Below, one piece after another: positions 46,632 through 55,246 of a stretch of DNA of 64,000 nucleotides. Made by a program: the position numbers and the translations under genes. The first letter of the stretch is position 1; each line of letters begins with the position of its first letter. A model generated the notes under the pieces. That model was not told the origin of the DNA. It searched no databases and saw nothing but the letters and a program-made list of their open reading frames with translations. This DNA comes from Nocardiopsis quinghaiensis (GTDB taxonomy: Bacteria; Actinomycetota; Actinomycetes; Streptosporangiales; Streptosporangiaceae), in the NCBI RefSeq assembly GCF_008638365.1, contig NZ_VWVU01000028.1, forward strand, positions 27,690 to 91,689, written 5' to 3'.

Positions 46632-48304
46632 TGTTCTTCCTCCGGGGAGTCGTCGGGGATGGTCAGGGGAAGCACCTTGCGCAGGCCGGCGCGGAAACGC
46701 AGATCGGCCCGGGAAGCGGTGAGCCAGACCGAGCCCTTCTTGGTGGCGATGACCCGACCGGTCCAGGCCGCTTCTCCAACTGTGTCCATGAGTTCGGCGC
46801 CAAGCTGGAAAACAGTCTGGTGTGCCTGAAGTTGCCAGTGGCGGCGCTGTTCCAGAGGGGGTTCGGCGGTGTTGAGGCCGCGCAGCCACTTGCGGAAGGG
46901 CTCATCCAGTTCCGCGAACCCCCGGTCGCGGGCGTTCGCGCGCGGGCCCTCCCCGTCGGCGCCCGACGCTTCGGCGAGGGCGGTGGCCAGGTCGCCCAGG
47001 ACGGTGACCGCCTCCTCCGCGTCGGTGACCGCGTCGACCGCTGTCCGAGCGAGGGCGCCGTCCCGGTCGTGGAGCAGGACGACGGGCATGGCCACGGCGT
47101 CGTCCACGATCTCGTCGATGACGGACTGCTGGGTGCCGTAGACGGCGCCGACGATACGGGCGCGGACCAGGAAGTCCTTGGACAGAAGGTTCTCGAAGGC
47201 GAGGAGCGCGATCCAGTCCAGGATGCGCGGACGCACGATCTTCGCCGCCTCCTGGCGCTGTTCCGCGCCGCGGGCGTACCCCGTGACCAACGCGCCGAGT
47301 CCGCGCCAGGCGCTGCGGGCGGGGTCGTGCTCGCGCGGAAGGTAGACCGGGGCCTCCCGAAGCTTCTTCTCCTGGGCGGGGCTGCGGCGCCACGCGGTCA
47401 TGGGCTCGCGCTGGTGCTTGTTGCGTGCGGTGAGCGGGTCGCCGTAGGCGAGCAGGACACCGTGGACGCCTTCGCCGTCGTGGTGCAGGCGGATCCGGCG
47501 ACTCTGCCAGGTGTAGAGGTCGCGCAGCCCGTGCGGTCGGGTCTCGGCCTCCGCGCCCGCCAGGGGTTCGGCGGTGTTCTGGGGACGGCGCCAGGCTGGT
47601 GCGTCCTTTGCCGCATCCGTGCGCAGGTTGAGGCTCTGCTCCCCGGAGGCGACGAGGTTGAGCAGGAGGGTCTGCTGGAGGTCGTCGCCCTCCACGTACA
47701 CCCCGCCGAGGTTTCCGACCCAGCCCACCCCCTGCGGGTAGACCTTGCCGCCCTTGAGTCTGGGGTCGCCGACCGCGCCCGACTTGATGCCCGAGGTGTC
47801 GTAGGCGTGGGCGTGCAGAAGCCAGCGTGCGGCCTCGGCGAAGGTCAGCCGCTCGGCACCGTGCGCTCGCATGGTGAAGAAGCGCGCGTTGTTGGGCACG
47901 TCCGCCACGATCGGGTCAGGCGGGGAGTGCTCGCCCTTGCCGGTGCGCAGGTCCGCGACCTGGAGGAACGGCGTGGCGGGGTGCAGCAGGTCGAAGCGGT
48001 CACGGTGTTCGCTGAGATAGGCGCGCACCCGGTCCGCCGGGATGCCGTCCTCCCACAGTTCCTCCCACTCGTCGACGTCTCCAGGGCCTTCGACCGCGTC
48101 GTGCAGGATCGCCAGGAGGAGGCGCAGGAGCGCGAAGTCCTGGGTGGGCACGTCACCGACGAGGCGTCGGATGTCCGGGGCCTGTTCGAAGACCTCGGCC
48201 AGGGAGAGCGCGGCCTCTCCCCCGTCGAGGCGCTGGACCGGGATCCAGGAGCGTGAGATCAGGTCGAAGGAGGTGGGCGGGGGCACGGTGGCGTCAGTCG
48301 GCAC
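46628..48304 (-). CDS. casA: Cascade large subunit Cse1/CasA
   Basis: The protein is 558 aa. Typical Cse1 features are the start FDLISRSWIPVQRLDGGEAA, HPATPFLQVADLRT, GVGWVGNLGGVYVEG and the C-terminal four-helix bundle. Cse1 recognises the PAM and recruits Cas3. The GTG at 48304 overlaps the end of cas3 by 11 bases. Confidence 0.95.
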   Translation of the reverse strand: MPTDATVPPPTSFDLISRSWIPVQRLDGGEAALSLAEVFEQAPDIRRLVGDVPTQDFALLRLLLAILHDAVEGPGDVDEWEELWEDGIPADRVRAYLSEHRDRFDLLHPATPFLQVADLRTGKGEHSPPDPIVADVPNNARFFTMRAHGAERLTFAEAARWLLHAHAYDTSGIKSGAVGDPRLKGGKVYPQGVGWVGNLGGVYVEGDDLQQTLLLNLVASGEQSLNLRTDAAKDAPAWRRPQNTAEPLAGAEAETRPHGLRDLYTWQSRRIRLHHDGEGVHGVLLAYGDPLTARNKHQREPMTAWRRSPAQEKKLREAPVYLPREHDPARSAWRGLGALVTGYARGAEQRQEAAKIVRPRILDWIALLAFENLLSKDFLVRARIVGAVYGTQQSVIDEIVDDAVAMPVVLLHDRDGALARTAVDAVTDAEEAVTVLGDLATALAEASGADGEGPRANARDRGFAELDEPFRKWLRGLNTAEPPLEQRRHWQLQAHQTVFQLGAELMDTVGEAAWTGRVIATKKGSVWLTASRADLRFRAGLRKVLPLTIPDDSPEEEQ

Positions 48305-51218
48305 GGTGGACCTCTAGTCCGTCGGATTCTGTGTAGTGGAGCGTGTGCCCGGCCAGCTCGGCGCGGTTGCCCTCATCCAGGAACAGGACGAGCTCCCCGG
48401 CGATCCAGTGGGCGTCCTTGGTCTGCCAGGCGAGCACGATCTCGGCTTCGAGCTCGGTGATGGCCTGCTCGATCACCGCGCCGGAGACGGTCAGCTGGTA
48501 GGGCAGGCGTAGGCCGGAGGCGGCCAGGGCGCGGATGGCACGGGGAGAAGGCACCGCGTCGATGGGCAGGGGCAGACCGCCGCGGCCCTCGGTCAGCCAG
48601 GGGACGGTGGTGGCCGTGCCGTCGGCGTGACGCCGCGCCACCAGAACCTCCAGGCTCTCGCCGGTGTCGCGGACCTGGGCCTTTCCGCCCTGGGTGTCGT
48701 CGGCGTCGCCGACCCCGGCGTCGACCCAGCCGATGAGGCCCCTGCCGTCCCGGCCCGCCGGGTTGAGGAGGAAGGTCTGTGCCTTCTCACCCTTGCGCGC
48801 GTGCTGCTGCTCGTGCGCCTTCAGGGCCTCGGCCATCCGCTCCTGCCAGGTGGACGGGGCTGCTTCGGCGCCGCCGTAGGCGTCCTGGACCAGAGGGCTG
48901 ATGTCGTCGGGCAGACGCATGGTAGGGCTGGCGTCGGGACCGGCGTCGGTGTCGGTGTCGGCTTCCAGGCGGGAGCGCAGTACGGCAAGGGAACGCAGGA
49001 GGGCGTACTCGCCGTAGACCGTCCGCGAACCCCGTACTGGCCGGGGCGGTGTCTCGGCCCAGTCGACTCCGGTGATCAGGCAGCGGGCGCGGCGAAGGCG
49101 TGGGGGCCGATCGCTCTGCTCCTCCCCGCGCGGATGGCGGTGCATGCGGCCCATGCGCTGGAGTACCAGGTCGACCGGGGCGAGGTCGGTGACCAGCAGG
49201 TCGAAGTCGACGTCCAGGGACTGCTCCACGACCTGGCTGGCGACCACGATGTGCCTGGTGGGACGATCTCCACCGAGCTCGGCGACCCTGGCGGGCGAGC
49301 CGTACTCCCGCAGGAGCTGCTCGTCCCTGGAGGCCCGGTCCAGGTCGAGGAAGCGTGAGTGCGCGACGGTCACCGCGCCGTCTCCGAAGCGGTCACGCAG
49401 GTGAGCAGCGGCCTCGTGGACACGGGCGACCGTGTTGCGCACGACCAGGGCGCAGCCGCCTTCGGCCAGTTCCCCTCCGAGGCGATCGGCGAGTACGTCG
49501 AGGTCGTCGTCCAGGGGTTCCACGGTGACGTCGGTCGATCGGCCGGATGCGGCGGGGGCGTGGACGCGGGATGCACGGCCGCGCTCGGCGGTGGTGACCA
49601 GCGGGTACTCGCGGGCGCTCTCCACCGCGTGGTTGTCCGTGTCTCCGGTTGTGTCGGTGTAGGCGTCGACCAGCTCACGCCTGCGACGGGCGGGCAGGGT
49701 CGCGGAGAGAACGATGACCGGCACTCCGTACTGGCCGAGCCAGGAGAGGGCGCGGTCGAGGTAGGCGTTCATATAGGTGTCGTAGGCGTGGGCCTCGTCG
49801 ATGACGACGACCTTGCCCGCCATGGCGAGGTGGCGGAGGGCCAGGTGGCGGCTCTTGAGACCCATGAACAGGAGTTGGTCGACGGTGCCGACCGAGAAGG
49901 AGGACAGCATGCCCTTCTTGCGGCCCCGGAGCCAGTGGTGGGCGACCAGTTCGCTGGGAGCCTGCCTGTTGGCGGGGGCGTCGTCGCTGTCCCGGTCGGT
50001 GTCGGTGGCCAGGCGGTGGCCGCCGCCCATGAGCTTGGTGAAGTCCCTGTTGAGGTGGGCCTTGGAATGGGCGAGGAAGACTGAGGTGGCTTCCTCGGGC
50101 ATCCCGGGGAGGCGTTCGAGCCAGTTCAGGTAGCGCTGGAACATGGCGTTGCTTGTGGCCATGGTGGGGAGGGCGACGAAGCAGCCGCCCGCTCCGGAGC
50201 AGGCGGCGAAGATCTCCGCCGCGGTCAGGGCGGCTTCGGTCTTGCCCTCGCCCATCGGGGCCTCGATGATCATCAGACCCGGACCCGTCATCTCCCGCGC
50301 TGCCTCGACGGCCTGTTCCTGGACGGGACGGGGTGTCGCTCCGGCCGGGAGGTCGAAACGGGCCTTGAAGAGCCCGGTGGTGGTGCCTTCCGGTTTTTCG
50401 GCCTTCCACTGTTGTGGCAGGTCCAGGAGGTGCCAGGCGTGTTCGGTGCGCTCGGGGTCAGTGCCGCGTTCGCCGGGGAAGTAGGGGAACAGCTCGGGGT
50501 TGCTGGCGATCCAGTCGGCGGTGATGACCAGGGCGGTGAGGAGTACTTGCGCGGTCTGCGGGAGTTTGAGGGCTGTCCAGTCCCCGAGCCGGTCGGACGC
50601 CCCTGTTTCCTGCGCCGCCGCGTCCAGGAGCTCCCGCTGTGCCGTAGCCCAGACCTGTTCGTGCCCGGGGGTGCGGAGTAGTTCCGGACGTCGGGCCAGG
50701 TCGGCGATGGCACCAATGCTCGGAGGGGTGCCGTGGTGGCCTCCGACGATGACGGTGAGCTGGTGGGTGGAACGTTCCTTCCAGCCGTGGCGCTGCACCA
50801 GCCAGTCGCGGAGGATCAGCTGTCCGGCCAGGCCGTGGGGCGCGCGTTGGCGGTCGGCCATCTGTTTCTGGAGGGGCATCTCCAGGCCTTCGTGGCGCAT
50901 GCGCTCGGCGAGTTGTTCGACCTGACAGGCGAAGGCAGGGGTGGCTTTGCCGATGTCGTGAGTGGCGGCCAGCCAGATGGCGAGGGTTCGGGCTTCGTCT
51001 TCGCCCTCGGGGAGTACGTGGCTGATCTGGTCACGTACCTGGGAGGGGAGCCACTCGTCCCACAGCTTGCTCGCGACGGCGGCGCTGTCGGCCATGTGAC
51101 GCCACAGGGGCAACCAGCCGTCGGAGTCGAAGTCGTGCTTGGCCCATATTTGGCGAGCAGCCGTGGAGAGGCGGTCTTTCCAGGGCTGGGGGCGACCCTC
51201 GTCTGTCATGGCCGACAT
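48294..51218 (-). CDS. cas3: CRISPR helicase-nuclease Cas3
   Basis: The protein is about 974 aa. The N-terminal HD nuclease has AATHDIGKATPAF (His87-Asp88) and VGGHHG. The SF2 helicase has motif I APMGEGKTEAAL, DEAH box VIDEAHAYDTY, SATLP, and motif VI QRMGRMHRH. It unwinds and degrades target DNA after Cascade binding. It starts at ATG 51218 or 51209 without a clear ribosome site, 107 bp downstream of the distal end of CRISPR array 2. It is the first gene of the eight-gene cas operon. Confidence 0.96.
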   Translation of the reverse strand: MSAMTDEGRPQPWKDRLSTAARQIWAKHDFDSDGWLPLWRHMADSAAVASKLWDEWLPSQVRDQISHVLPEGEDEARTLAIWLAATHDIGKATPAFACQVEQLAERMRHEGLEMPLQKQMADRQRAPHGLAGQLILRDWLVQRHGWKERSTHQLTVIVGGHHGTPPSIGAIADLARRPELLRTPGHEQVWATAQRELLDAAAQETGASDRLGDWTALKLPQTAQVLLTALVITADWIASNPELFPYFPGERGTDPERTEHAWHLLDLPQQWKAEKPEGTTTGLFKARFDLPAGATPRPVQEQAVEAAREMTGPGLMIIEAPMGEGKTEAALTAAEIFAACSGAGGCFVALPTMATSNAMFQRYLNWLERLPGMPEEATSVFLAHSKAHLNRDFTKLMGGGHRLATDTDRDSDDAPANRQAPSELVAHHWLRGRKKGMLSSFSVGTVDQLLFMGLKSRHLALRHLAMAGKVVVIDEAHAYDTYMNAYLDRALSWLGQYGVPVIVLSATLPARRRRELVDAYTDTTGDTDNHAVESAREYPLVTTAERGRASRVHAPAASGRSTDVTVEPLDDDLDVLADRLGGELAEGGCALVVRNTVARVHEAAAHLRDRFGDGAVTVAHSRFLDLDRASRDEQLLREYGSPARVAELGGDRPTRHIVVASQVVEQSLDVDFDLLVTDLAPVDLVLQRMGRMHRHPRGEEQSDRPPRLRRARCLITGVDWAETPPRPVRGSRTVYGEYALLRSLAVLRSRLEADTDTDAGPDASPTMRLPDDISPLVQDAYGGAEAAPSTWQERMAEALKAHEQQHARKGEKAQTFLLNPAGRDGRGLIGWVDAGVGDADDTQGGKAQVRDTGESLEVLVARRHADGTATTVPWLTEGRGGLPLPIDAVPSPRAIRALAASGLRLPYQLTVSGAVIEQAITELEAEIVLAWQTKDAHWIAGELVLFLDEGNRAELAGHTLHYTESDGLEVHRAD

Positions 51219-51325
51219 TGAACAGGAGCTCAGCGACCTTCCGCAGCCAAACGCCCATATCCGCTCTGACCGCATCCGGCCATGAGGAACCCGCCCGCAC
51301 GTGCAAACCACGTGCTCTGTGCGCC

Positions 51326-52635
51326 GGACACATCCCCGCATGCGCGGGGAACACTCGCTCGTGCCCTCCTACAAGACCTTGAAGAAGGGACCATCCCCGC
51401 GTGCGCGGGGAGCACATTCCAAGGTTCACTATAAGGTTCGTCACTCAGGGACCATCCCCGCGTGCGCGGGGAGCACACCCCGGAGCGCACCGTCGCCTGG
51501 CCCACGATGGGACCATCCCCGCGTGCGCGGGGAGCACCTCGGAGTCGCTTGGTAGTGAAGACCGCGTCAGGGACCATCCCCGCGTGCGCGGGGAGCACCT
51601 GTTGCCCGTGCTCGGTGAAGCGGCCGAGGGGGGACCATCCCCGCGTGCGCGGGGAGCACCCCGTCGCGAGACTGCTGGCGTCGCTGGCGTGGGGACCATC
51701 CCCGCGTGCGCGGGGAGCACGTCGCGGGTCTGGACGACGACGGCCGCCAGCTGGGACCATCCCCGCATGCGCGGGGAGCACTGCACCTCCAGGTCGGCGG
51801 GGTCGATGATGCCGGGACCATCCCCGCATGCGCGGGGAGCACTCCATGAGGTACAGCCGCAACTCGCGCACCGCGGGACCATCCCCGCATGCGCGGGGAG
51901 CACGCGGGGACGGCGGGCTACTCCTCGCGCATCTTGGGACCATCCCCGCATGCGCGGGGAGCACCCTCGTGTTCGCGGACGAGGCGGCCCTAGGTGGGGA
52001 CCATCCCCGCATGCGCGGGGAGCACCCGCCCAGCCCTCCCAGCAGCGCGCGCCACTCGGGACCATCCCCGCATGCGCGGGGAGCACATGGGGTTCACGTC
52101 GATCGGCTCGCTGCTGTCGGGACCATCCCCGCATGCGCGGGGAGCACGCCGCGCCGAACGTGGCGTTCCTCGAAGACCTGGGACCATCCCCGCATGCGCG
52201 GGGAGCACAGGCCTGGACCTGGCCAACGACCGCGACGTCAGGGACCATCCCCGCATGCGCGGGGAGCACTCGACGGGGCCGATGTAGAACTCCACGACCT
52301 CGGGACCATCCCCGCATGCGCGGGGAGCACACCACACCCACGCCGCCCCCGGCCCCGGACCCGGGACCATCCCCGCATGCGCGGGGAGCACAGTGTGTCC
52401 TCGCCGTAGCTTTCGCGGGCGCCGGGACCATCCCCGCATGCGCGGGGAGCACTGGCTCTCCGGGCTTCATGTTCTCAGGGGTTTGGGACCATCCCCGCAT
52501 GCGCGGGGAGCACTACACCCAAGCTCTTGCCGCCGCCGACAGGCAGGGACCATCCCCGCATGCGCGGGGAGCACCCTTCCGGCCTGGAAGCCGGGGGTGT
52601 GCTCCTGGGACCATCCCCGCATGCGCGGGGAGCAC
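51326..52635 (-). CRISPR. Type I-E CRISPR array 2: 22 repeats, 21 spacers
   Basis: The same 29-bp repeat and exact 61-bp period as array 1 are seen. The distal copy at 51326 is degenerate (GGACA start, AACAC end). The next six copies carry GCGTGC in the centre, while all 15 leader-proximal copies (51753 onward) and the distal one carry GCATGC. The change falls in the hairpin loop of the crRNA. The leader is on the right; transcripts run toward cas3. No spacer recurs within the array or in array 1 as far as I could compare by eye. Confidence 0.98.
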
Positions 52636-52749
52636 AGTCCACGACCTGCGAACTTACCAGCGGCAAGCAGCCAATTTTCCAACTTCTCGAAATTCAGACA
52701 TAAGCCCCAAAAACCCAAAAATAACTCAATTGCCAATCCGGAGCTAGCG
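52636..52749 (-). promoter_or_regulatory. Leader of CRISPR array 2
   Basis: The first 52 or so bases match the array 1 leader almost base for base. Beyond that this leader is markedly AT-rich (AAAAACCCAAAAATAAC on the plus strand), suitable for a promoter directed toward the array. It ends at the remains of a DUF397 gene. Confidence 0.85.
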
Positions 52750-52934
52750 CTACCTGTCCGTCTTGACGCTCTCAAGGAAGACATGCCACTCAATACTGGG
52801 GAAAGCAAGGGCCCCGCTTCCCGATGCTTGGTGTCCCGCATCGCCGCTCCTTCGTTCAAGTCAGCAACCTCGACACAGTTGGACGAGGTTCCGCTGTAGC
52901 TTGACTTGAACCACTTAGCGGGGCGCGGCTTCAT
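52750..52934 (-). pseudogene. DUF397 gene broken by a one-base deletion
   Basis: From ATG 52934, with ribosome site GGAGAAGGAG, the frame reads a normal DUF397 start (WFKSSYSGTSSNCVEVAD, then MRDTKHREAGPL). It then leaves the family pattern. Moving two bases on restores AFPSIEWHVFLESVKTDR and a stop at 52750, the expected DUF397 ending. One G is apparently missing in CTTGCTTTCC (expected CTTGGCTTTCC). Unshifted, the frame runs on through the leader into the array. Confidence 0.85.
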
Positions 52935-52936
52935 TG

Positions 52937-53285
52937 CTACTCCTTCTCCAAGGCTCTGGCAACACCATCCAGGAAGGTGAGCGTCTGCGCGGGCCGCCAG
53001 GCGTCCGCAAGCAGGCGTTCGAACACACCGGAGTAGCGCTCCAGCGATTCCTGATCATCCCAAAAAAGACTCGTGGTATCGGTGACGGTCACGAGTACCG
53101 TCAACTCATCCAGCGTGAGCAGGATGAAGTTTCCGATCTCCAAGGCCGCGTGGGCTCCTGCCTCGAAAGGCAGCACCTGAAGGGTTACGTTCGGCTGCTC
53201 CGCAGTCTGAATGAGATGCCGGACTTGTTCTGCCATCAGACTAGAGCCACCCACAGTGGTGCGGATCGCGGCCTCGCTGACGATT
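52937..53285 (-). pseudogene. N-terminally truncated WhiJ-like regulator (DUF5753 C-terminal part)
   Basis: The frame encodes only the end of a DUF5753 domain: VSEAAIRTTVGGSSLMAEQV, NVTLQVLPFEAGAHAA, ILLTLDEL and the final helices. A stop lies just upstream (near 53290), so the HTH and about 180 residues are missing. It ends two bases before the DUF397 remnant, the normal regulator-DUF397 order. An ATG at 53254 could still express a 105-aa fragment. Confidence 0.8.
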
Positions 53286-53674
53286 CACCCGGCGTCATGC
53301 GCACCCAGCTCACCCGCCTTCGCGACCTGGCCACCGGCGACCGCGTCACGGTCCACCTGCTTCCCCAGGGCACGGCGCCCCACCCCGGCCTGCGCGGCGT
53401 GTTCTGGACGCTGGCCTTCTCCCCGCGCCACAGCCTCGCCTACACCCCGCATCCGCGCGGTCCGGGCCACCTGGTCACCGACGCCACGCACATCAAGGGC
53501 TACACCGACCTGTTCGCCACCCTCCAGGGCGTGGCCCTGTCGGCCGCCGACTCCCTGCGGCTGCTGGACCGGGTCATCGAACGCTTCCCCGACGAGCCCA
53601 GGCGGCGCGCCCTCACCACGGGCCTCCCCCACGGGGTCAGCGACGCGTATGACACCGCCGCCGCCAAGGGCTGA
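53282..53674 (+). pseudogene. Second N-terminally truncated DUF5753 regulator, opposite strand
   Basis: The plus-strand frame from about 53282 reads SPGVMRTQLTRLRDLATGDR, VTVHLLPQGTAPHPGLRGVF, then the C-terminal helices (SLRLLDRVIERF), all DUF5753 features. The HTH half is absent. Its broken end meets the broken end of the minus-strand copy at 53280-53290. A 131-residue remnant could start at the ATG at 53297 but would lack a DNA-binding domain. Confidence 0.78.
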
Positions 53675-53790
53675 TCACGGGTTCCTCCCCCACGTGTCAC
53701 CGGCCGGACACGTCAAGGCCCTGGCAGGCGTTAGTCCGCCTCCAGGGCACGGCCAGCACACAAAACCCAACAGAAAAAGGAGATACCGGC

Positions 53791-54321
53791 ATGGTCATTG
53801 TGCCGCAGACCTCTGTCGCCACCGCTCACCCGGAGCGGCGCTGGGAGCCGCGCCTCTACCCCGAAACCCTGGCCACCACCAGCCGCGTGCGCTCGGACCT
53901 GCGCACCGACCTGGCCCGGCTCACCGGGCTCGGTGACGACCTGGTCGAGACCGTGGTGCTGTGCGCCAGCGAGATGTTCGCCAACGCCGTCGAGCACTCG
54001 CGGTCGGGAGAGGCCGACGGCAGGGTCATCCGCACCCTGGCCGTGCACACCGCGCCGGACGCCGGGGCCGTGCTGCGTCTGTCGGTCATAGACGACGGCG
54101 CCAAGGACACCAGTCCCCTGGTCCCCCGCCAGCGCACGGCCGAGGAGTGGCGAAGGCCGAACCCGGCCGTTGACGGTTCCGATCACGCCGATCACGCCGA
54201 TCACGCGGAAGGTCCCGGGAGCGCCCCCGTCGAACGCGCCCCCGGGACCACCGGTCACTCCGTGACCGTTTCCCCGCTCCCCCGCCCTACTTGGCGAGGA
54301 AGGCCAGCAGTGCCTCGGTGA
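53791..54321 (+). CDS. HATPase-domain anti-sigma-like protein with degraded C-terminus
   Basis: The protein is 176 aa. The N-box (ASEMFANAVEHSRSG) and G1 box (VIDDGAKDTSP) are clear, but the G2 box (GRGL) that should follow is absent. After TAEEW the sequence turns into low-complexity DHADHADHAE, encoded by three tandem GATCACGCC units, then a Pro-rich end. A shift of one base near 54149 gives EEGEGR, so the end may be frameshifted. AAAAAGGAG precedes the ATG. It lies behind the truncated plus-strand regulator, mirroring the left-side module. The last 35 bases overlap the convergent esterase gene. Confidence 0.75.
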   Translation: MVIVPQTSVATAHPERRWEPRLYPETLATTSRVRSDLRTDLARLTGLGDDLVETVVLCASEMFANAVEHSRSGEADGRVIRTLAVHTAPDAGAVLRLSVIDDGAKDTSPLVPRQRTAEEWRRPNPAVDGSDHADHADHAEGPGSAPVERAPGTTGHSVTVSPLPRPTWRGRPAVPR

Positions 54322-55123
54322 CCTCCTCGGCGTGGGTCCACAGCAGGCCGTGCGGGGCGCCCTCGATCTCGACGTAGTCCGCCGACGGCAGCAGGGCCGA
54401 GAACGCGCGGCCGGTGGCGTCGATCGGCAGGATGTTGTCCGCGGTGCCGTGCAGGATCAGCGCGGGGACGTCGATCTTGGGGATGTCGGCGCGGAAGTCG
54501 GTGAACCAGGTCAGCGGAGCCGCCGCCGCGGCGACCGCGCCCGAGCCCGCCGCGACGTTCCAGCTGTTGCGGACGGCCTCCTCGCTGATGCGGGTGCCCA
54601 GGTTCTCGTCCAGGTTGTAGAAGTTCTTGTAGAAGTCGGTGAAGTAGGCGTACCGGTCGGCCTTGACGTCGGCGACGACGCCGTCGAAGAACTCCCGGGG
54701 CGCGGCACCGTCCGGGTTGTCCTCGGTCTTGAGCAGGAACGGCTCCAGGGAGGCCAGGAAGGCGGCCTTGGCGACGCGGGCGGAACCGTAGGTGCCCAGG
54801 TAGCGGCCGACCTCGCCGGTGCCCATGGAGAAGCCGACCAGGACGACGTCGGTGAGGTCGAGCGTCTCCAGGACCGTGTTGAGGTCGGCGGCGAAGGTGT
54901 CGTAGTCGTAGCCGGTGGAGGGCTGGGAGGACTGCCCGAAACCGCGGCGGTCGTAGGTGATGACCCGGTACCCGGTGTCGAGCAGGGCGGCGGCCTGCTT
55001 CTCCCAGGAGTGGCCGTCGAGCGGGTAGCCGTGGATGAGGACGACCGGCTGGCCGGTGCCCCGGTCCTCGTAGTACAGCTCGATCGGAGTGCTGTTCTCG
55101 GTTCCGACGGTGATGCGCCCCAT
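54287..55123 (-). CDS. Alpha/beta hydrolase, non-heme chloroperoxidase/arylesterase type
   Basis: The protein is 278 aa. It has YYEDRGTGQPVVLIHGYPLD (oxyanion HG), YDRRGFGQSSQP, the nucleophile elbow GFSMGTGEVGRY, an acid in HGTADNILP and histidine in GAPHGLLWTH. This set defines the cofactor-free perhydrolase/esterase group. The substrate is unknown. GGGGAGAGG precedes the ATG at 55123. It is divergent from a TetR gene across a region with three operator palindromes, so it is very probably that regulator's target. Confidence 0.93.
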   Translation of the reverse strand: MGRITVGTENSTPIELYYEDRGTGQPVVLIHGYPLDGHSWEKQAAALLDTGYRVITYDRRGFGQSSQPSTGYDYDTFAADLNTVLETLDLTDVVLVGFSMGTGEVGRYLGTYGSARVAKAAFLASLEPFLLKTEDNPDGAAPREFFDGVVADVKADRYAYFTDFYKNFYNLDENLGTRISEEAVRNSWNVAAGSGAVAAAAAPLTWFTDFRADIPKIDVPALILHGTADNILPIDATGRAFSALLPSADYVEIEGAPHGLLWTHAEEVTEALLAFLAK

Positions 55124-55141
55124 GATGGACCTCTCCCCCTG

Positions 55142-55163
55142 GATGAGAACGGTTGTTCTCATC
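55142..55163. promoter_or_regulatory. TetR operator 1 (GATGAGAAC-GGTT-GTTCTCATC)
   Basis: A perfect 9-bp inverted repeat around a GGTT spacer shares the GAGAAC/GTTCTC half-sites of the two following copies. It is next to the esterase start. Confidence 0.8.
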
Positions 55164-55174
55164 TGAGCCAATGG

Positions 55175-55194
55175 GCGAGAACGATCGTTCTCGC
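55175..55194. promoter_or_regulatory. TetR operator 2 (GCGAGAACGATCGTTCTCGC)
   Basis: A perfect 20-bp palindrome, centred 32 bp from operator 1 and 33 bp from operator 3. Confidence 0.85.
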
Positions 55195-55209
55195 TTGTTC
55201 TGAAGTCTA

Positions 55210-55225
55210 GAGAACGATCGTTCTC
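55210..55225. promoter_or_regulatory. TetR operator 3 (GAGAACGATCGTTCTC)
   Basis: A perfect 16-bp palindrome 21 bp before the TetR start codon, suited to autorepression. Confidence 0.85.
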
Positions 55226-55246
55226 AACGCAAGTACACTGGCGGAC

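Noticed and set aside
51401..52747. A 448-residue frame across CRISPR array 2
   Set aside because: It is again repeat translation; the 61-bp period is not a multiple of three but the repeats happen to stay open.
38235..54321. The CRISPR island as an insertion-sequence or integrase-borne mobile element
   Set aside because: No transposase, integrase, tRNA gene or terminal inverted repeats were found at its edges.
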